64,000 nucleotides of DNA from Boesenbergia rotunda (lineage: Eukaryota; Streptophyta; Magnoliopsida; Zingiberales; Zingiberaceae). Location of the stretch: contig JAGFNQ010004749.1 of NCBI GenBank assembly GCA_024364735.1, positions 285,501 to 349,500 on the forward strand, read 5' to 3'. The notes below the pieces were generated by a model, which was given only the letters and a program-made list of their open reading frames with translations, did no database searches and had not been told where the DNA came from. The translations under genes were made by a program, and so were the position numbers. Positions 44,824 through 56,441 of this stretch are shown piece by piece (the first letter of the stretch is position 1; the number at the start of each line of letters is the position of its first letter).

Positions 44824-44940
44824 GCATTGGTTGAGGGGGAGCATCTATCAACATGGTTTGTTGATAGTGGGTGCTCTAAACACAAGACTGAGGATATACT
44901 CATGAATGTAGTGATTTATAGAATTTCACTTGGGCAGTAG
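44824..44940 (+). pseudogene. Protease stub of C
   Basis: Reading on in the gag frame past the TAG gives STWFVDSGCSKHKTED, the start of a copia aspartic protease. The frame closes about 15 codons later at a TAG and no further protease or integrase sequence follows. Confidence 0.75.
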
Positions 44941-46432
44941 GAAAATTGTTCATACAACAAATGATAGTATATCCATGCACAAGGCTACACTAGTTTCAAA
45001 ATTGAGGCATTTCACCATGCCTTCTTGACAATGAAAACCCACAAATTTCAAAAGTACTATCATAAAACATCTCATCCTCCATCCAACAGGAGAATGACAA
45101 CAGATTAGTAAAACAAATAAGCCAACGATTTATTACAAGAAAATAAATTGATATAGATATTATATTTACAGTCATTGAGTCATATCACATAGATTCAATT
45201 TCTAGTTTGGCTTGTCGAGCAATCTAAGCAACACTGAACAATGTCACATGTGGGTAAGTGGATTGCTTATGCATGCTAGTCGATAGTATAAGTCCACTAA
45301 CTCCAAATTGCAAGACCGCATAAACAAGTCCAGACTCCAAGTTAAAACCAAATGAATCAACAAGTTTTGGAAAGAAAAACTATTACATGAATAGTTTAGG
45401 TTGACATATAACTTGTTCTTACTATGGATTACTTAGAATGATTAGCTTTCTTGTTACAATTTATAGTTTACTGTAAATCTAAAGGATAGCCACAATATTA
45501 AAATAATAGTTTATTTTTGCAATATCTTATTATATATCTCAGGCTTAAGCTATTTTTTAAAATACTTTTTGGAGGTGAACATAGTCGAGTATGCCAAGAT
45601 TTTACTGTTTGTGTTATACAACATTAATGTATTGTATGCTAATTTTGTTTAAGAACAGTATGAACACATAGTTTGTGCTGATTCAAAAATTCATTATAAA
45701 AATTTCACAAGGCATCAACAGACAAAGAACATGAGCTTCAAAATTCAATATTTAGGTTCTATGACTTAGTGCTTTCTTTCTATCGAACTAAATCAAGGTA
45801 TCAGTACTTAAGTTCTAGGACTTAGTATATATATATCGAGTTGATATATTACGTAGATTTATTCCCTGGTATGCTGTGCTTGTTTGTTTTGGTTAAGGGA
45901 CCCCAATCGTGTTGTTGGTGCAGTCTAACCTGGAACGTATCAGAGTGTCAGAAATTTTTCTGAAATCTGATCGGTCCACAGACCAATCAGAAATCTCTTT
46001 CTGTATTGAACAACAATGAACCTGATCGGTCCACAGACCGATCAGAATACTCCCTGATCTGTCAAGCAGACCGATCAGGACTATGTGTCTGATGCAGCTT
46101 GAGGTCACACTGATATACCTGCATTACTGATTGCCATATGATGCATATACGTGTTTGCCATGATACATTTATGGTATATGCTTTTCATATGCAACTCAAA
46201 AATTACTTTTCATTTCTTTTGGTTTTGGGGAGAGACACTTGTTTAAGGGGGAGATTTTAAACTTAATAACCAGTCTATACCCTTTTCGGTGTTTGACAAA
46301 GGGGGAGAGAATTGTTAGTTAAGTTTAGTGTTTGTTAACGAACTTAACTATTGTAGGGGGAGGACTCTGATTCACTTCCGATAATAAACTTTGACTTCTA
46401 ATACCTAAACTTAAATCGGGTTGTCAAACAAC
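44941..46432 (+). other. Internal region of C replacing pol
   Basis: About 1.5 kb with no pol motif on either strand. 44941-45890 is AT-rich and I recognise nothing in it. 45960-46085 carries GATCGGTC/GACCGATC dyads like those of C's LTRs. From about 46240 on it is typical 3' UTR with several gggggag tracts. Confidence 0.6.
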
Positions 46433-46445
46433 AAAAAGGGGGAGA
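46433..46445 (+). other. Polypurine tract of C
   Basis: aaaaagggggaga, one base before the 3' LTR. Confidence 0.85.
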
Positions 46446-46446
46446 T

Positions 46447-48452
46447 TGTTGATGCAGTCTGACCTGATTGTTGTTTTGGTGTTGACACTGATTTATGTTT
46501 GGTTGAATGAGATCAGATAGTTAAGTTCGGATTAAATCCTAGTCGGGGACTGGGCAAAAGTCCTGGTAAGTGAAGTCAGGTCCTAGCAAGAGAAGCTAGG
46601 TAAAGAAAATCCTAGTGAGTGAAGCTAGGTGAAGTAAATCCTGGTGAGTGAAGCTGGGTCCTAGCAAGGAAAGCTAGGTGAAGGAAATCCTAGTGAGTAA
46701 AGCTAGGTGAAGTAAATCCTTGTGCGTAAAGCCGGGTCCTAGTAAGGAAAGCTAGGTGAAGGAAATCCTAGTGAGTGAAGCTAGGTGAAGTAAATCTTGG
46801 TGAGTGAAGCCGGGTCCTAGTAAGGGAAGCTAGGTGAAGGAAATCCTAGTGAGTGAAGCTAGGTGAAGTAAATCCTGATGAGTGAAGCTGGGTCCTAGCA
46901 AGGGAAGCTAGGTGAAGGAAATCCTAGTGAGTGAAGCTAGGTGAAGTAAATCCTGGTGAGTGAAGCCGGGTCCTAGTAAGGGAAGCTAGGTGAAGGAAAT
47001 CCTAGTGAGTGAAGCTAGGTGAAGTAAATCCTGGTGAGTGAAGCTGGGTCCTAGCAAGGGAAGCTAGGTGAAGGAAATCCTAGTAAATGAAGCTAGGTGA
47101 AGTAAATCCTGGTGAGTGAAGCTGGGTCCTAGTGAGTGAAACTAGGCATGAAGTCTTGGTCCGAGGGGCTGAGCATAAGTCGGAGAGGGCAAGGGAGCCT
47201 GTTCTCTGGACTCAAGGTCTAAAAGAGTGGCTGGATCGGTCTGGAGTTTGATCAGGGAGTTGACACAAACTCCCTTGATAGTAGATCGGTCACAAGACCG
47301 ATCCAGGATGTCTGATCGGTATGGTGACCGATCAGAAATAGATCAGAAACATTCTGTGAAGTCATTGGGAGATATCTGATTGGTCTGTACGACCGATCAG
47401 ATAGGCTCTGGGTCGATCAGGAGGTAGCCTGATCAGTCCAACGTGAGGCTGATCGGTCAAGCTAACCGATCAGGCCTTGGCTGATCGGTCAGGCAGACCG
47501 ATTAGTGCCTTGACTGGAAATCACTGGAATTCGCAATAGATTTGAGGATCGGTCTGGTGACCGATCACCGATTCTGATTGGTCAGTAAGATCGATCAGAA
47601 CTTCACTGGATCGATCCGAATCTAGTCTGATTGGTCAGGAGGGTGGCTGATCGGTCAAGGTGACCATCAGCGCCTCAGAACTTTAATTCAAATTATTGTC
47701 AGATCTCTGATTTTCTTTTGATTTGGTTCTAATTTTCTTCGTTAATAAGTCTGTAAGTATGCAGATGATACAGAGACGATACAGAGCTGTGATATTCAAA
47801 TGAAGGAGCAAGAAGGAGGGTCAATGATGACTTTTATCTGGGTTATTTTGTTTGGTATGTGTTTGCAGGTTTCAAAGGCATCTAGCGTCTGGCCTGAAGC
47901 TTCAGCTGATGAGATGACTTCAGTGAGCTCAGAAGGGGTCAGTAGGTCAGTGGGTGATGAAGCCTATAGATGTGCAGAAGGACGGCTTAAGTAGAAGCTG
48001 GCGAAGCAGAGGACATGGGAAACGAATAGAAAATGAAGCAAAGGGTTTTTGCTGTGGGTTTTTTGCTGTGTTGTTGTGCTCTCTGTATTGTTTCTTCTTC
48101 CTTGAAGCTTTCTACTACATCTGTTGTGCTACCTTCTCGTGGTCTCCTGTGCTCAACTTGATACATTTCTGAGATCTGTGGAGAGGTTACTCCACCAAGA
48201 AGGAGAAGTTATTAGCCGGATTCAGTCCGGGGCTTGATCTACCGACGATCAAGGGATCTCCCACCTCACGGGCACGCCAAGGAGTAGGGGCAACTTATCC
48301 TCGAACCTTGTAAATCTCCTGTGTTAGTGTTTGTTCTGCTGTATTTTTTTTGTTCTGCTTTTCCGCTGCTAACCTGAGTGCAGAAAGATCGAAGTGAGTT
48401 TTTGGTGGCTGGCTATTCACACCCCCCTCTCTAGCCATCCCAGATCCCAACA
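46447..48452 (+). repeat. 3' LTR of C
   Basis: 2006 bp, same ends as the left copy and without the solo LTR. It includes the 78-bp array and the dyad cluster at 47234-47671. A small frame (47800-47994) beginning with a hydrophobic stretch recurs in the other LTR but shows no sign of selection. Confidence 0.93.
46581..47150 (+). repeat. 78-bp tandem array in the 3' LTR of C
   Basis: The start tcctag(c/t)aag recurs at 46581, 46659, 46737, 46815, 46893, 46971, 47049 and 47127, an exact 78-bp period. Each unit is built of three related subunits of 29, 29 and 20 bp. Confidence 0.93.
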
Positions 48453-48628
48453 AAAATGAAATTACATCACTTTAAAAAAATGGACTTTTACCGGTGTCCG
48501 GAGAAGTTGGAAGTTCAGAGCAGCGGGTCGTCGTCGACGCTTGAATCGCGAGTACGGAGCTTATCGGAGCGTAGCGCTTAAATGAGTGCGTAGAGAGCAA
48601 GTTGTTCTGAAGCCTTGGGGGTGAACCC

Positions 48629-48637
48629 CTATTTATA
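48629..48637 (-). promoter_or_regulatory. TATA box of B's LTR
   Basis: TATAAATAG on the minus strand, placed as in A between the GGCGCC cluster and the transcribed part. Confidence 0.6.
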
Positions 48638-48666
48638 TTAGTCACTAGGGCACCAGTGTTGAAGGG

Positions 48667-48926
48667 GGCGCCTGACACGTGGCCTATCTTCCGAGAACTC
48701 CAATTCGCAGACTTGGCCAGCGCTTATCCCTTCAACTGGGGTGCCTGAGCTGACTGGGGTGCATGTGTTAACATAGGCACCTCATTTGATTTGGTCCAGA
48801 GGCTTGCGTGATAGTTTGCTTCGATTGCTTTGGAATAACTCTTCACTGGGGCGCCTGTCTCAACATAGGCACCTAGCCCAGTGAGGCGCCTCACTCCATT
48901 GAGGCGCCTCACTCCATTGAGGCGCC
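48667..48926 (-). promoter_or_regulatory. GGCGCC cluster in B's LTR
   Basis: GGCGCC begins at 48667, 48850, 48885, 48903 and 48921, with the last three 18 bp apart as in A. Decayed copies such as ggtgcc and ggcacc fill the gap. Confidence 0.55.
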
Positions 48927-49559
48927 TAGCAGCAGGAATCTCCTTTCCTTTATTCCTGCAACCAGGGTTAGGTCCAAAACACAAGAAACATATAAATGAT
49001 AAAACTTGATTTACAGCCTGGGCTATCTTGGTTCTGACTTTGGGCTTCCCAAATGGAACCCTAGGTCGAACCGACGCCTAATGTTCCCTCCTACGGGGAA
49101 CGCGTCTTCACCTACTCCTCTCGGGAGAATTTACCTTTTTGCCAACCGGCTTCTCCAGTTGGACTTTTGCCTATCTTCACTCACCAGGTCTTCGTGCCCA
49201 ATCCGTGACCAGGTCTTAGTGCCCAGCTTTACTCACCAAGTCTTCGGTGCCCAGTCCTTGACCAGGTCTTAGTGCCCAGCTTTACTCACCAAGTCTTCGG
49301 TGCCTAGTCCTTGACCAGGTCTTAGTGCCCAGCTTCACTCACTAGGTCTTAGTGTCCAGCTTCACTCACTAGGTCTTAGTGCCCAACCTTACGTCAGGAC
49401 CTTAGTTGCCCAGCCCGCGACCAGGACTTAGTGCCTAGTGTACCTAGGACTTTCCCTGCACACTTAATCAACATTGTTAGATCACAACAACACCTTAACT
49501 TCTGAACCCTTTGCCATTTTCAAAACATAGGTTCTACTTTGGTGCTTCCGGCACCAACA

Positions 49560-49573
49560 ATCTCCCCCTTTTT
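49560..49573 (-). other. Polypurine tract of B
   Basis: AAAAAGGGGGAGAT on the minus strand, against the 3' LTR. Confidence 0.85.
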
Positions 49574-51056
49574 GATTTATGACAACACGGTTCAAAAAGT
49601 TAAGTTAAAGAAACATTATAGCAGATCTAACAACCAAAAGAATCTTTAAAATTTATCTCCCGCTTAAACAAATATTCTCCCCCTGAATTTTTCAATAATG
49701 TGTGGGTTTTAGTAAACCTTCTAAGTGCTTTAAATTTTGACTAAATGTTTTTGAAACATAGAGCAAAAGCATTTGTACTCAAATTTTTTTTTTTTGAAAA
49801 ATGTTTTGCAACCTTTTTATACTTAGAAAATTTTTGAAAAGGTTTTGCAAGCTTTTTACACTTAGAAAATTTTCCAAAATGTTTTGCAAGCTTTTTACAC
49901 TTAGAAAAAATTTGCTTGAAAATACTTTAAAAAAAATTTAATATAGTTTTTACTCAAACAAAACTTGTTTTCAAGATTTCACTTAGAAACATTTGCCAAA
50001 AAAATTTCAAAAGAGTTTAGCTCAGACAAATTTTGTTTACTAAGGAAACTTTTCAAAGTAAATGCACTTAGAAAATTTTGAAGCACTTTAGAAATTTTTG
50101 AACATACTTAGAAATGCTTTTAGAAAATTTTTGAAATACTTTGAAACACTTTTAAGCATTTAGACATACTTAGAAAAAATTTGATGCACTTAGACATACT
50201 TAGAAAAATTTGAAGCACTTAGACATACTTAGAAAAATTTGAAGCACTTTGACATTTTACTTTACTTTTTGAAACAGAGATAAAAATTTTGAAAAATTTG
50301 AAGCACTTAGACATACTTAGAAAAATTTGAAGCACTTAGACATACTTAGAAAATTTGAAGCACTTAGACATTTTACTTTACTTTTTGTAACAGAGATAAA
50401 AATTTTGAAAAAATGAAAAAATTTTCCTCTTTCCTTTCTCTCTCCCCCTTTGCCATATATCAAAAAAAATGATAACAATCATTGCAAGTAACTTTTGAAT
50501 TAGAGCTAAAAGAATGGAAATCCGTATTGAACCAACTCTAATGAATTCAAGCAGGAAAAACATACCAAACCAAATTAAACCAATCTTGTTCGGGTTCTGT
50601 CTAACCCATTTAGCTACATACTAACTGTTATAAAATAGTAGCTTTCACTAGGGTTAGTCAAGTTAAGTCATCTGATCAAGTTAGATTTTCTAAGCTTGAT
50701 ACTTAACCTGATTGCTATTCAAGTTATATTTATTGCCCCAATTACTGCAGATGCACTGACTTAAAGCATCTTGAATCAAGGCATAGACCTAAGCATCTCA
50801 ACCCAGTCTAGGTTATCAATCAAAAGTACCCTAAGGTGCTTGTGAGATGCTGGCTTCTAGATCTTTAGTTGCATGCAGTTCTAGGGTTAGGGCCTAAGCT
50901 AAGTCCATTTGCGCAAAAACCCTAGTTTTGAAGGGGGTAAGTTTTTATAAAAACTAAGTCGGAAAATCATTTTAAATTTCAAAAACTTGATAAAAGAAAT
51001 GATTTTTCAAATTGCTAATTTTCAAAACAAATTTTTTTGAGAAATATAGAACAGTC
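49574..51056 (-). other. 3' untranslated region of B with short repeats
   Basis: No credible frame. Between about 49780 and 50410 the phrase acttagaaaaatttgaagca recurs at 26-30-bp spacing, a relative of the 49-bp minisatellite of A. The block near 50735 matches A near 6570 in reverse. Confidence 0.7.
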
Positions 51057-51944
51057 CTATTCTACTAAGTATAACCCTAACTGCCTTCTTAGTGAGCTAA
51101 ACTTAGATTCAGGTATGGGTTTGGTAAAAATGTCAGCTAAGTTAGATTTTGTGTCCACATGCTTAAGTTCTATCTCGCCCCTGGCTACATGATCCCTTAC
51201 AAAATGATGCTTAACTTCTATATGTTTTGTTCAGGAATGTTCAATTAGGTTCTTAGTCAAATTGATTGAACTTATGTTATCAATAAAAACTTGGGTTTGG
51301 GTGTAGTCAAGATGGAAATCTTTAAGAGTGTGCATCATCCATAAAAATTGTGTCACACATTCTTATAGGGCAACATATTCTGCTTCGGTTGTAAATAAGA
51401 CTACGCAGTGTTGCTTTCTACTACACCAACTGACTAGGCTATGTCCTAATAGTTGGCAACTTCCACTTATACTTTTTCTATCTAACTTGTACCCAGGATA
51501 GTCAGAGTCAGAATACCCTGATAATTCAAAAGTGGAAGTTTTAGAATACCAAATTCCTACATTTAGGGTACCCTTAATGTACCTTAGTACTCTTTTTAGG
51601 GCTGCTAAGTGGGATTCCTTAGCACAAGGTTGGTATCTAACACACATTCCTACAGAAAATAAGATATTAGGTCTACTAGTAGTTAAGTAAAGTAGACTAC
51701 CAATCATGCTTCGATATACCTTAAGATCTACAGGCTTACCTTCAGGGTCATTATCTATTTTGGCATTAGTTGTCATAGGGGTACTTAAACTTTTTGAATT
51801 ATCCATTTTGAATTTCTTTATTAACTCTTTGGCATATTTGGATAAGTGAACAAAATTTCCATATCTAGTTTGCTTAATTTGTAAACCTAAGAAAAAGTTG
51901 AGCTCACCCACCAAGCTCATTTCGAATTCACTTTCCATTATTTT
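51057..51944 (-). pseudogene. pol: End of reverse transcriptase and RNase H of B
   Basis: Minus-strand frame with MESEFEMSLVGELNFFLGLQ, MIGSLLYLTTSRPNILF, YSDSDYPGYKLDRKS, TTEAEYVAL, FIDNISSINL and LADIFTKPIP, ending at 51057. A TAA at 51363-51365 and a later TGA (where A has Arg in HSRTKH) break it. The upstream part of RT lies beyond element D at 62035. Confidence 0.92.
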
Positions 51945-53396
51945 TGTTGGTGCAATTTGCACTAATAGTTAAACTTAGGTTTTGATGAATGACAAATAGG
52001 TTAAAGTTAGGCTTGCTTTTGGTTTTGATCTCTTTACTAAGTGTGCAGGGTTGAAAGACTTAGGACCTGACACCAGGCTGAAGTCCAGGGTGGTTGAGTC
52101 CTGACAGGAAGTCCAGTTGGGTTCGTGGGGCCTGACAATTGGCTGAAGCCCAAGTTGGTTGAAACTTGGCAAAAAGACCAGGGTGGTTGAAACCTAGCAG
52201 GAAGACCTGGTGGGTTAAGAAGTTGAGTAGAGTTGCACGAGGTAAGTAAGGTAAGTCACTGGAGGAGCGAACCAGTGAGGACGGGTCCTATTTTAGGACT
52301 GTAGGCGCGGTCCAACTTAGGCCCATTTTGGTGACCTCGGATGAGTCTTGGTTAGATCCTTATCCAGGTTTGGACGGGGTCTAATTAACTCTAAATTCAT
52401 TAACTCTATTTTACAGGATTTATTTGATATGTGAACTAATTAGATTTTGTAGGTTAATTTTATAAATTTATTCCTCATCTAAAGCCTCGGTGGAGGATAA
52501 ATTTTCATTTAAATTATTCGTATTTCTTATGTTTTTGGAGAATAAAATTATTCCTACTAAGGATAAAATCTTATTGTTATTTTCTAATTATTCCTATTAA
52601 TGCTTAAAATTCTCACGTGAAGCCTAGCTAGAAGGATAAAATCTCTTTTTAAATTATATTTTGAATTATTTTTTCGAAAAACAATAAGCCTTGGTGAGGT
52701 AAGAGGATAAAATCTCTTGGTTAACTTTTTCAGATTAAATTTTATTTAAATTATTTAAGTGAAGCAAAGATAGAAACATTATCTTGTTTGAATTATTCCT
52801 TCTTGCTGATGGATAAAATTTGAGCTGAGAAGATCATGCATCGAGGCACTATAAAAGGAAGCAAGCAAGCCCTCTAGGATATAGAAAATTTTCATTCTGG
52901 TTCAAGCTTTGGCACTCTCTTGCTTCCACGCTCCTCTGCTGCGGTTTGTGCTTTGACTCGATGCTGTCCGACCGCTGCCGGAAGATCGCTCCCAACACCC
53001 AAGCTGCTTCAGATAAATCTAAGTGTTGGGTAACATAATTTTTGTTCTGTCTGCACTTAAATTATTAAAAGGGGAAGTGTAGGGTTGTTACACTTCCACC
53101 TAATCTTGTATTCGAATCACTCTACCGGGAGTTTGCCGGTAGAGGTTTTTAGTGGATTGCCCATAGGAAAGGCTCAAGGAGCCTGGGTCTTCGAGTAGGA
53201 GTCGCCGAAGGCTCCGAACGAAGTAAAACTCCTCGTGTAATTTTTTATTATTTTTCGCTTTCGCTTTTCGTTTTAATTTTTCCGCTGTGCACGTTTTTCA
53301 AAGCATCATACAATTTTCTATCGACTTTGATCCTATAACGAAGATTTTAAAAGTCATGTGATTCACCCCCCCCCTCTCACGTGCATCGGTCCTACA
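51945..53396 (+). repeat. 5' LTR of D
   Basis: Starts TGTTGGTGCAATTTGC and ends catcggtcctaca. It has tandem ccagggtggttgagtcctg-like repeats at 52065-52215 and TATAAAAGG at 52850. Unlike A, B and C it shows no palindrome cluster. Confidence 0.96.
52850..52858 (+). promoter_or_regulatory. TATA box of D's 5' LTR
   Basis: TATAAAAGG in cactataaaaggaagc; the same site in the 3' LTR is at 61484-61492. Confidence 0.65.
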
Positions 53397-53398
53397 AG

Positions 53399-53411
53399 TG
53401 GTATCAGAGCC
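53399..53411 (+). other. Primer-binding site of D (initiator tRNA-Met)
   Basis: TGGTATCAGAGCC, two bases after the 5' LTR. Confidence 0.92.
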
Positions 53412-53671
53412 TTGGTACGCTCTGAATCGGTGCAACCACCGTAAGAGCCGAGGGAGATCCAGTTTTTCGCATTTTGGGGTTTTCGTTGCACAATCTAAAT
53501 TAAGTATTGTTGCTTAAATTTGAATCTTTTTCTTTTGTTCGTTCAGTTTTACTTGAATTTGGTGCAACACCATTTCGAGTCACTCTTCACTTATTCTTTT
53601 TTTTTGTACCACACCACTAATCCAAGACTTAGTCTTGGAACGAGTTTTGTTATTTTTTTTGTAAGTCACAG

Positions 53672-55342
53672 ATGACCCAGAGTGAAGGTTACAACACTGC
53701 TCGTCCTCCGCTCTTCAACGGGGAAGATTTCCCCTACTGGAAGCGGAGAATGGAAGTGTATCTCAAAACTGATATGGATCAATGGTTCGCGGTGTAAACT
53801 GGCTATGAACCACCAATGGACGAGGGAAACAAGGCGCCACTGAAGCCCGATAGATGGAACCTGGAAATGAAGAAAAAAGCTCAGATCGAGTTCAAAGCGC
53901 AGAACACCCTCCAGTGCGGACTAACCAAAGAAGAGCTGAACAGAATCGGACCAACCGAATCAGCAAAAGAACTTTGGGATAAACTAATTGAATTGCATGA
54001 AGACACTACAGATGCAAAGGTAACAAAAAGGGATTTTCTTTTAAATAAATTGTTTAATATGAAAATGCAGGAAGGAGAATCTGCAAGTCAACTTCACGCT
54101 CGGATCAAGGACATACTAAATGGACTCCACCTGATTGGGCACAAACAAGAAAACAGAGACATTATAAGGTATGCACTAAATGTCTTTCCTAGAAATTCAT
54201 TATGGGCATCCATTGTAGATGCTTATAAAATCTCTAGGAATCTTTCCAAAATAAATTTAGATGAACTGTTTTGTGAATTAGAGTTGCATGAACAAACTAA
54301 CGCCAAGGCCAAGAAAGGGTTTGCTTTGTTTGCAGATTCTTCAAGAAAGGTCAAGTCGAAGAAGAATATTCAAGAAGAATCCGAAGAAGAACCAGAGTCA
54401 GACTCAGACGACGAGGAGCATATGGTAAACTTGGTAAGAAAAGTCTTTGCCAAAAAGAAGAACAAGTTTTCAAAAAGGGACCTCCAAAAGATAATGAAGC
54501 CCATCAGCAATGAAGGTAAAAGAAAAATGACCTGCTTCAGTTGCAACAGAAAGGGGCACTTCAAACATGAATGTCCCTATAAAAAGAAGGACCAACCCAA
54601 GAAGAACAAGAAGAAGAAGGCTTTACAAGCCACCTGGGACGAGAGCTCGGACGACTCCGACAATGAACCACCAAAAAATTCATGTTGCCTTGCGCTAATG
54701 GCAACCGGACATGGATCGGACTCGGAAAGCGACGAAGATTCCGAATACGAGTCGAGCCAAGAGATCGGACTCTTTTCGGATGGCTCGACTAAGGTATACT
54801 TAGATTCAATTAATAAAAAGTTTTTTAAGATTATCTCTGTTTTAAATAAAAATTTGTTTGCATCTGAATCTAGGAATGACCAGCTCCTTAAGGAAAATCA
54901 AGACCTTAAGGAGCAATTAATTAATACCAAAATCTTAACTGAATCAACTCAAAATGAAAGAACAATTGAACTGGAAAATGATAACTCCACCCTAAAGGGT
55001 GAAGTTCAAAACCTTAAGGACTTACTAACAACTTTTACAACCCGGTCCAAGAATCTTGACCTTATTCTTGGATCTCAAAAGGGCGTGTACAATAAATCTG
55101 GGATAGGATATAAATCAGGATCGACCCAAAAATCCTTTATCTCATTTGTCCACCCACGTGAAAATCGGCGAAAAGCGTGGGTCCCAAAAGCTTACCTAAC
55201 AAAGCAAGTAGGGCAGAACCAATACTATGTCCCCAAGAAGGGCATTCATTACATTGACCCTAAACACCCTACCTATAATTTAGGGGGAGGCACCAAATTA
55301 GTTGGCACCTCAAAGTCACCCTTTACCCGTCTGGGTACCTAG
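53672..55342 (+). pseudogene. gag: Gag of D, nearly intact
   Basis: One frame of 556 codons from ATG at 53672 (RPPLFNGEDFPYWKRRMEVY), broken only by TAA at 53795-53797. The capsid-like region has LQCGLTKEELNRIGP, LHARIKDILNGLHLI and VFPRNSLWASIVDAYKISR. The zinc knuckle CFSCNRKGHFKHEC (about residues 287-300) binds element RNA. A Lys-rich and then acidic region follows, with a coiled coil (about residues 385-460) and the family tail LDLILGSQKGVYNKSGIGYK and AWVPKAYL. It ends LGT. Length and order are as expected for SIRE-type gag. Confidence 0.93.
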
Positions 55343-56441
55343 GACTAGTTTCAAAAGTTAGTCTGACACTTGACCTACTCAGTACTAGGGTAGGGCGAGC
55401 TAATAGTACGTTAGGGAAGCTGATCTAAGGAGTCATGTAGGGGAAGGCGTCCTTTATTTGGTCTTCTTAGCCCAGTGGAACTAGCCGGAGCTACCCCGCC
55501 ACATCCTAGACTAGTTAGACCAAGGAGTTTCAATAGGTAGGTTAAAAGTACAACTTCCTTAAGCGGTTTTGCCTAGAAAGTGGTTGTTGATCCAATAAGG
55601 CTTCGGCCAAAGAAGACCTCTGTGCCTCGCCACGGCCTGGAAACCAATTATGGAAGTATACTTTTAAACTCCTTCTTGTCAAACCTGAATCTAACAAAAG
55701 GTCAGATTAACTTTTATAAATCAAACTCAAACTTATCTCACACAAATCATAGGATCCCTTTGATTGACAACTTAGATCAAGTGATATGAATAAGGACAAC
55801 TAAACTCAAACCTCAAAATTCAAATTAACAAATTCAAAATTCAAATTAACGAATTCAAAATTCAAAATTCAAATTAACTAAATCAAAAATCAAAATTCAA
55901 ATTAATGAATTCAAAATTCAAAATTCAAAATTCAAATTAACAAATTCAATTTAACAAATTCAAAATTCAAAATTCAAAAAAAAATGAATTCAAAATTCAA
56001 ATTAGCAAGTTTAAAATTCAAAATTCAAATCAACAAATTCAAAATTTAAAATTCAAATTAACCAATTCAAATTTAAAATTCAGAATCTTAAATTTTTTAA
56101 ATTTCTTAATGTTTCTCGAAATTCAAAACTCTTAAGTTTTTTTTCATATTTTTCAAAATTGTTCAAAATTCAAATTTTCAAACTCCTTAAGTTTTTTTTA
56201 AGTTGTTCAAAATTCAAATTTTAAATTCCTTAAATCTTTTAAATTCCTTAACTTTTTCAAAACTTCAAGTCTTCAATTTCTTAAGGTTTTTCAAAATTCA
56301 AATTCTCCTAAGCTTTTTAAATTCAAATTTTTAAACTTCTTAAGTTTTTTTGGGGTTCAAATTTCTTAAGTTTCTTTAAATCATTCCTTTAACTCATTAA
56401 AAACTTAAACTAAATTCTAAAAATTTCCTACTTAACTGTAG
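55343..56441 (+). other. Spacer between gag and protease of D
   Basis: About 1.1 kb with no credible frame. The first part (55370-55650) has the two blocks shared with A's spacer: tagtacgtt and ataaggcttcggccaaagaa. From about 55800 to 56100 it is a degenerate expansion of aattcaaaattcaaattaac. It ends cttaactgtag (56431-56441), which looks like a branch point and 3' splice acceptor and also puts an in-frame TAG just before protease. Confidence 0.75.

Larger units (their letters stand above)
40430..48452 (+). mobile_element. Gag-only Ty1/copia element C inserted in B's LTR
   Basis: Two LTRs (left 2973 bp including a 953-bp solo LTR; right 2006 bp) flank 3044 bp. Flanks are aaaac (40425-40429) and aaaat (48453-48457), a duplication with one change. 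The primer site and polypurine tract put it on the plus strand. Internally it has gag with three stops and a few codons of protease, then about 1.5 kb with no pol motif. It therefore resembles the gag-only class of non-autonomous elements and would need enzymes from a relative. Confidence 0.92.
48458..49559 (-). repeat. 3' LTR of B, right piece
   Basis: Continues B's LTR after element C and ends (plus strand) at ggcaccaaca, the reverse of TGTTGGTGCC. It carries the reversed blocks found in A, including cctactcctctcgggag near 49112, and tandem ttcactcaccagg/cttagtgcccagc repeats at 49180-49420. With the left piece it totals about 1340 bp. Confidence 0.9.
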
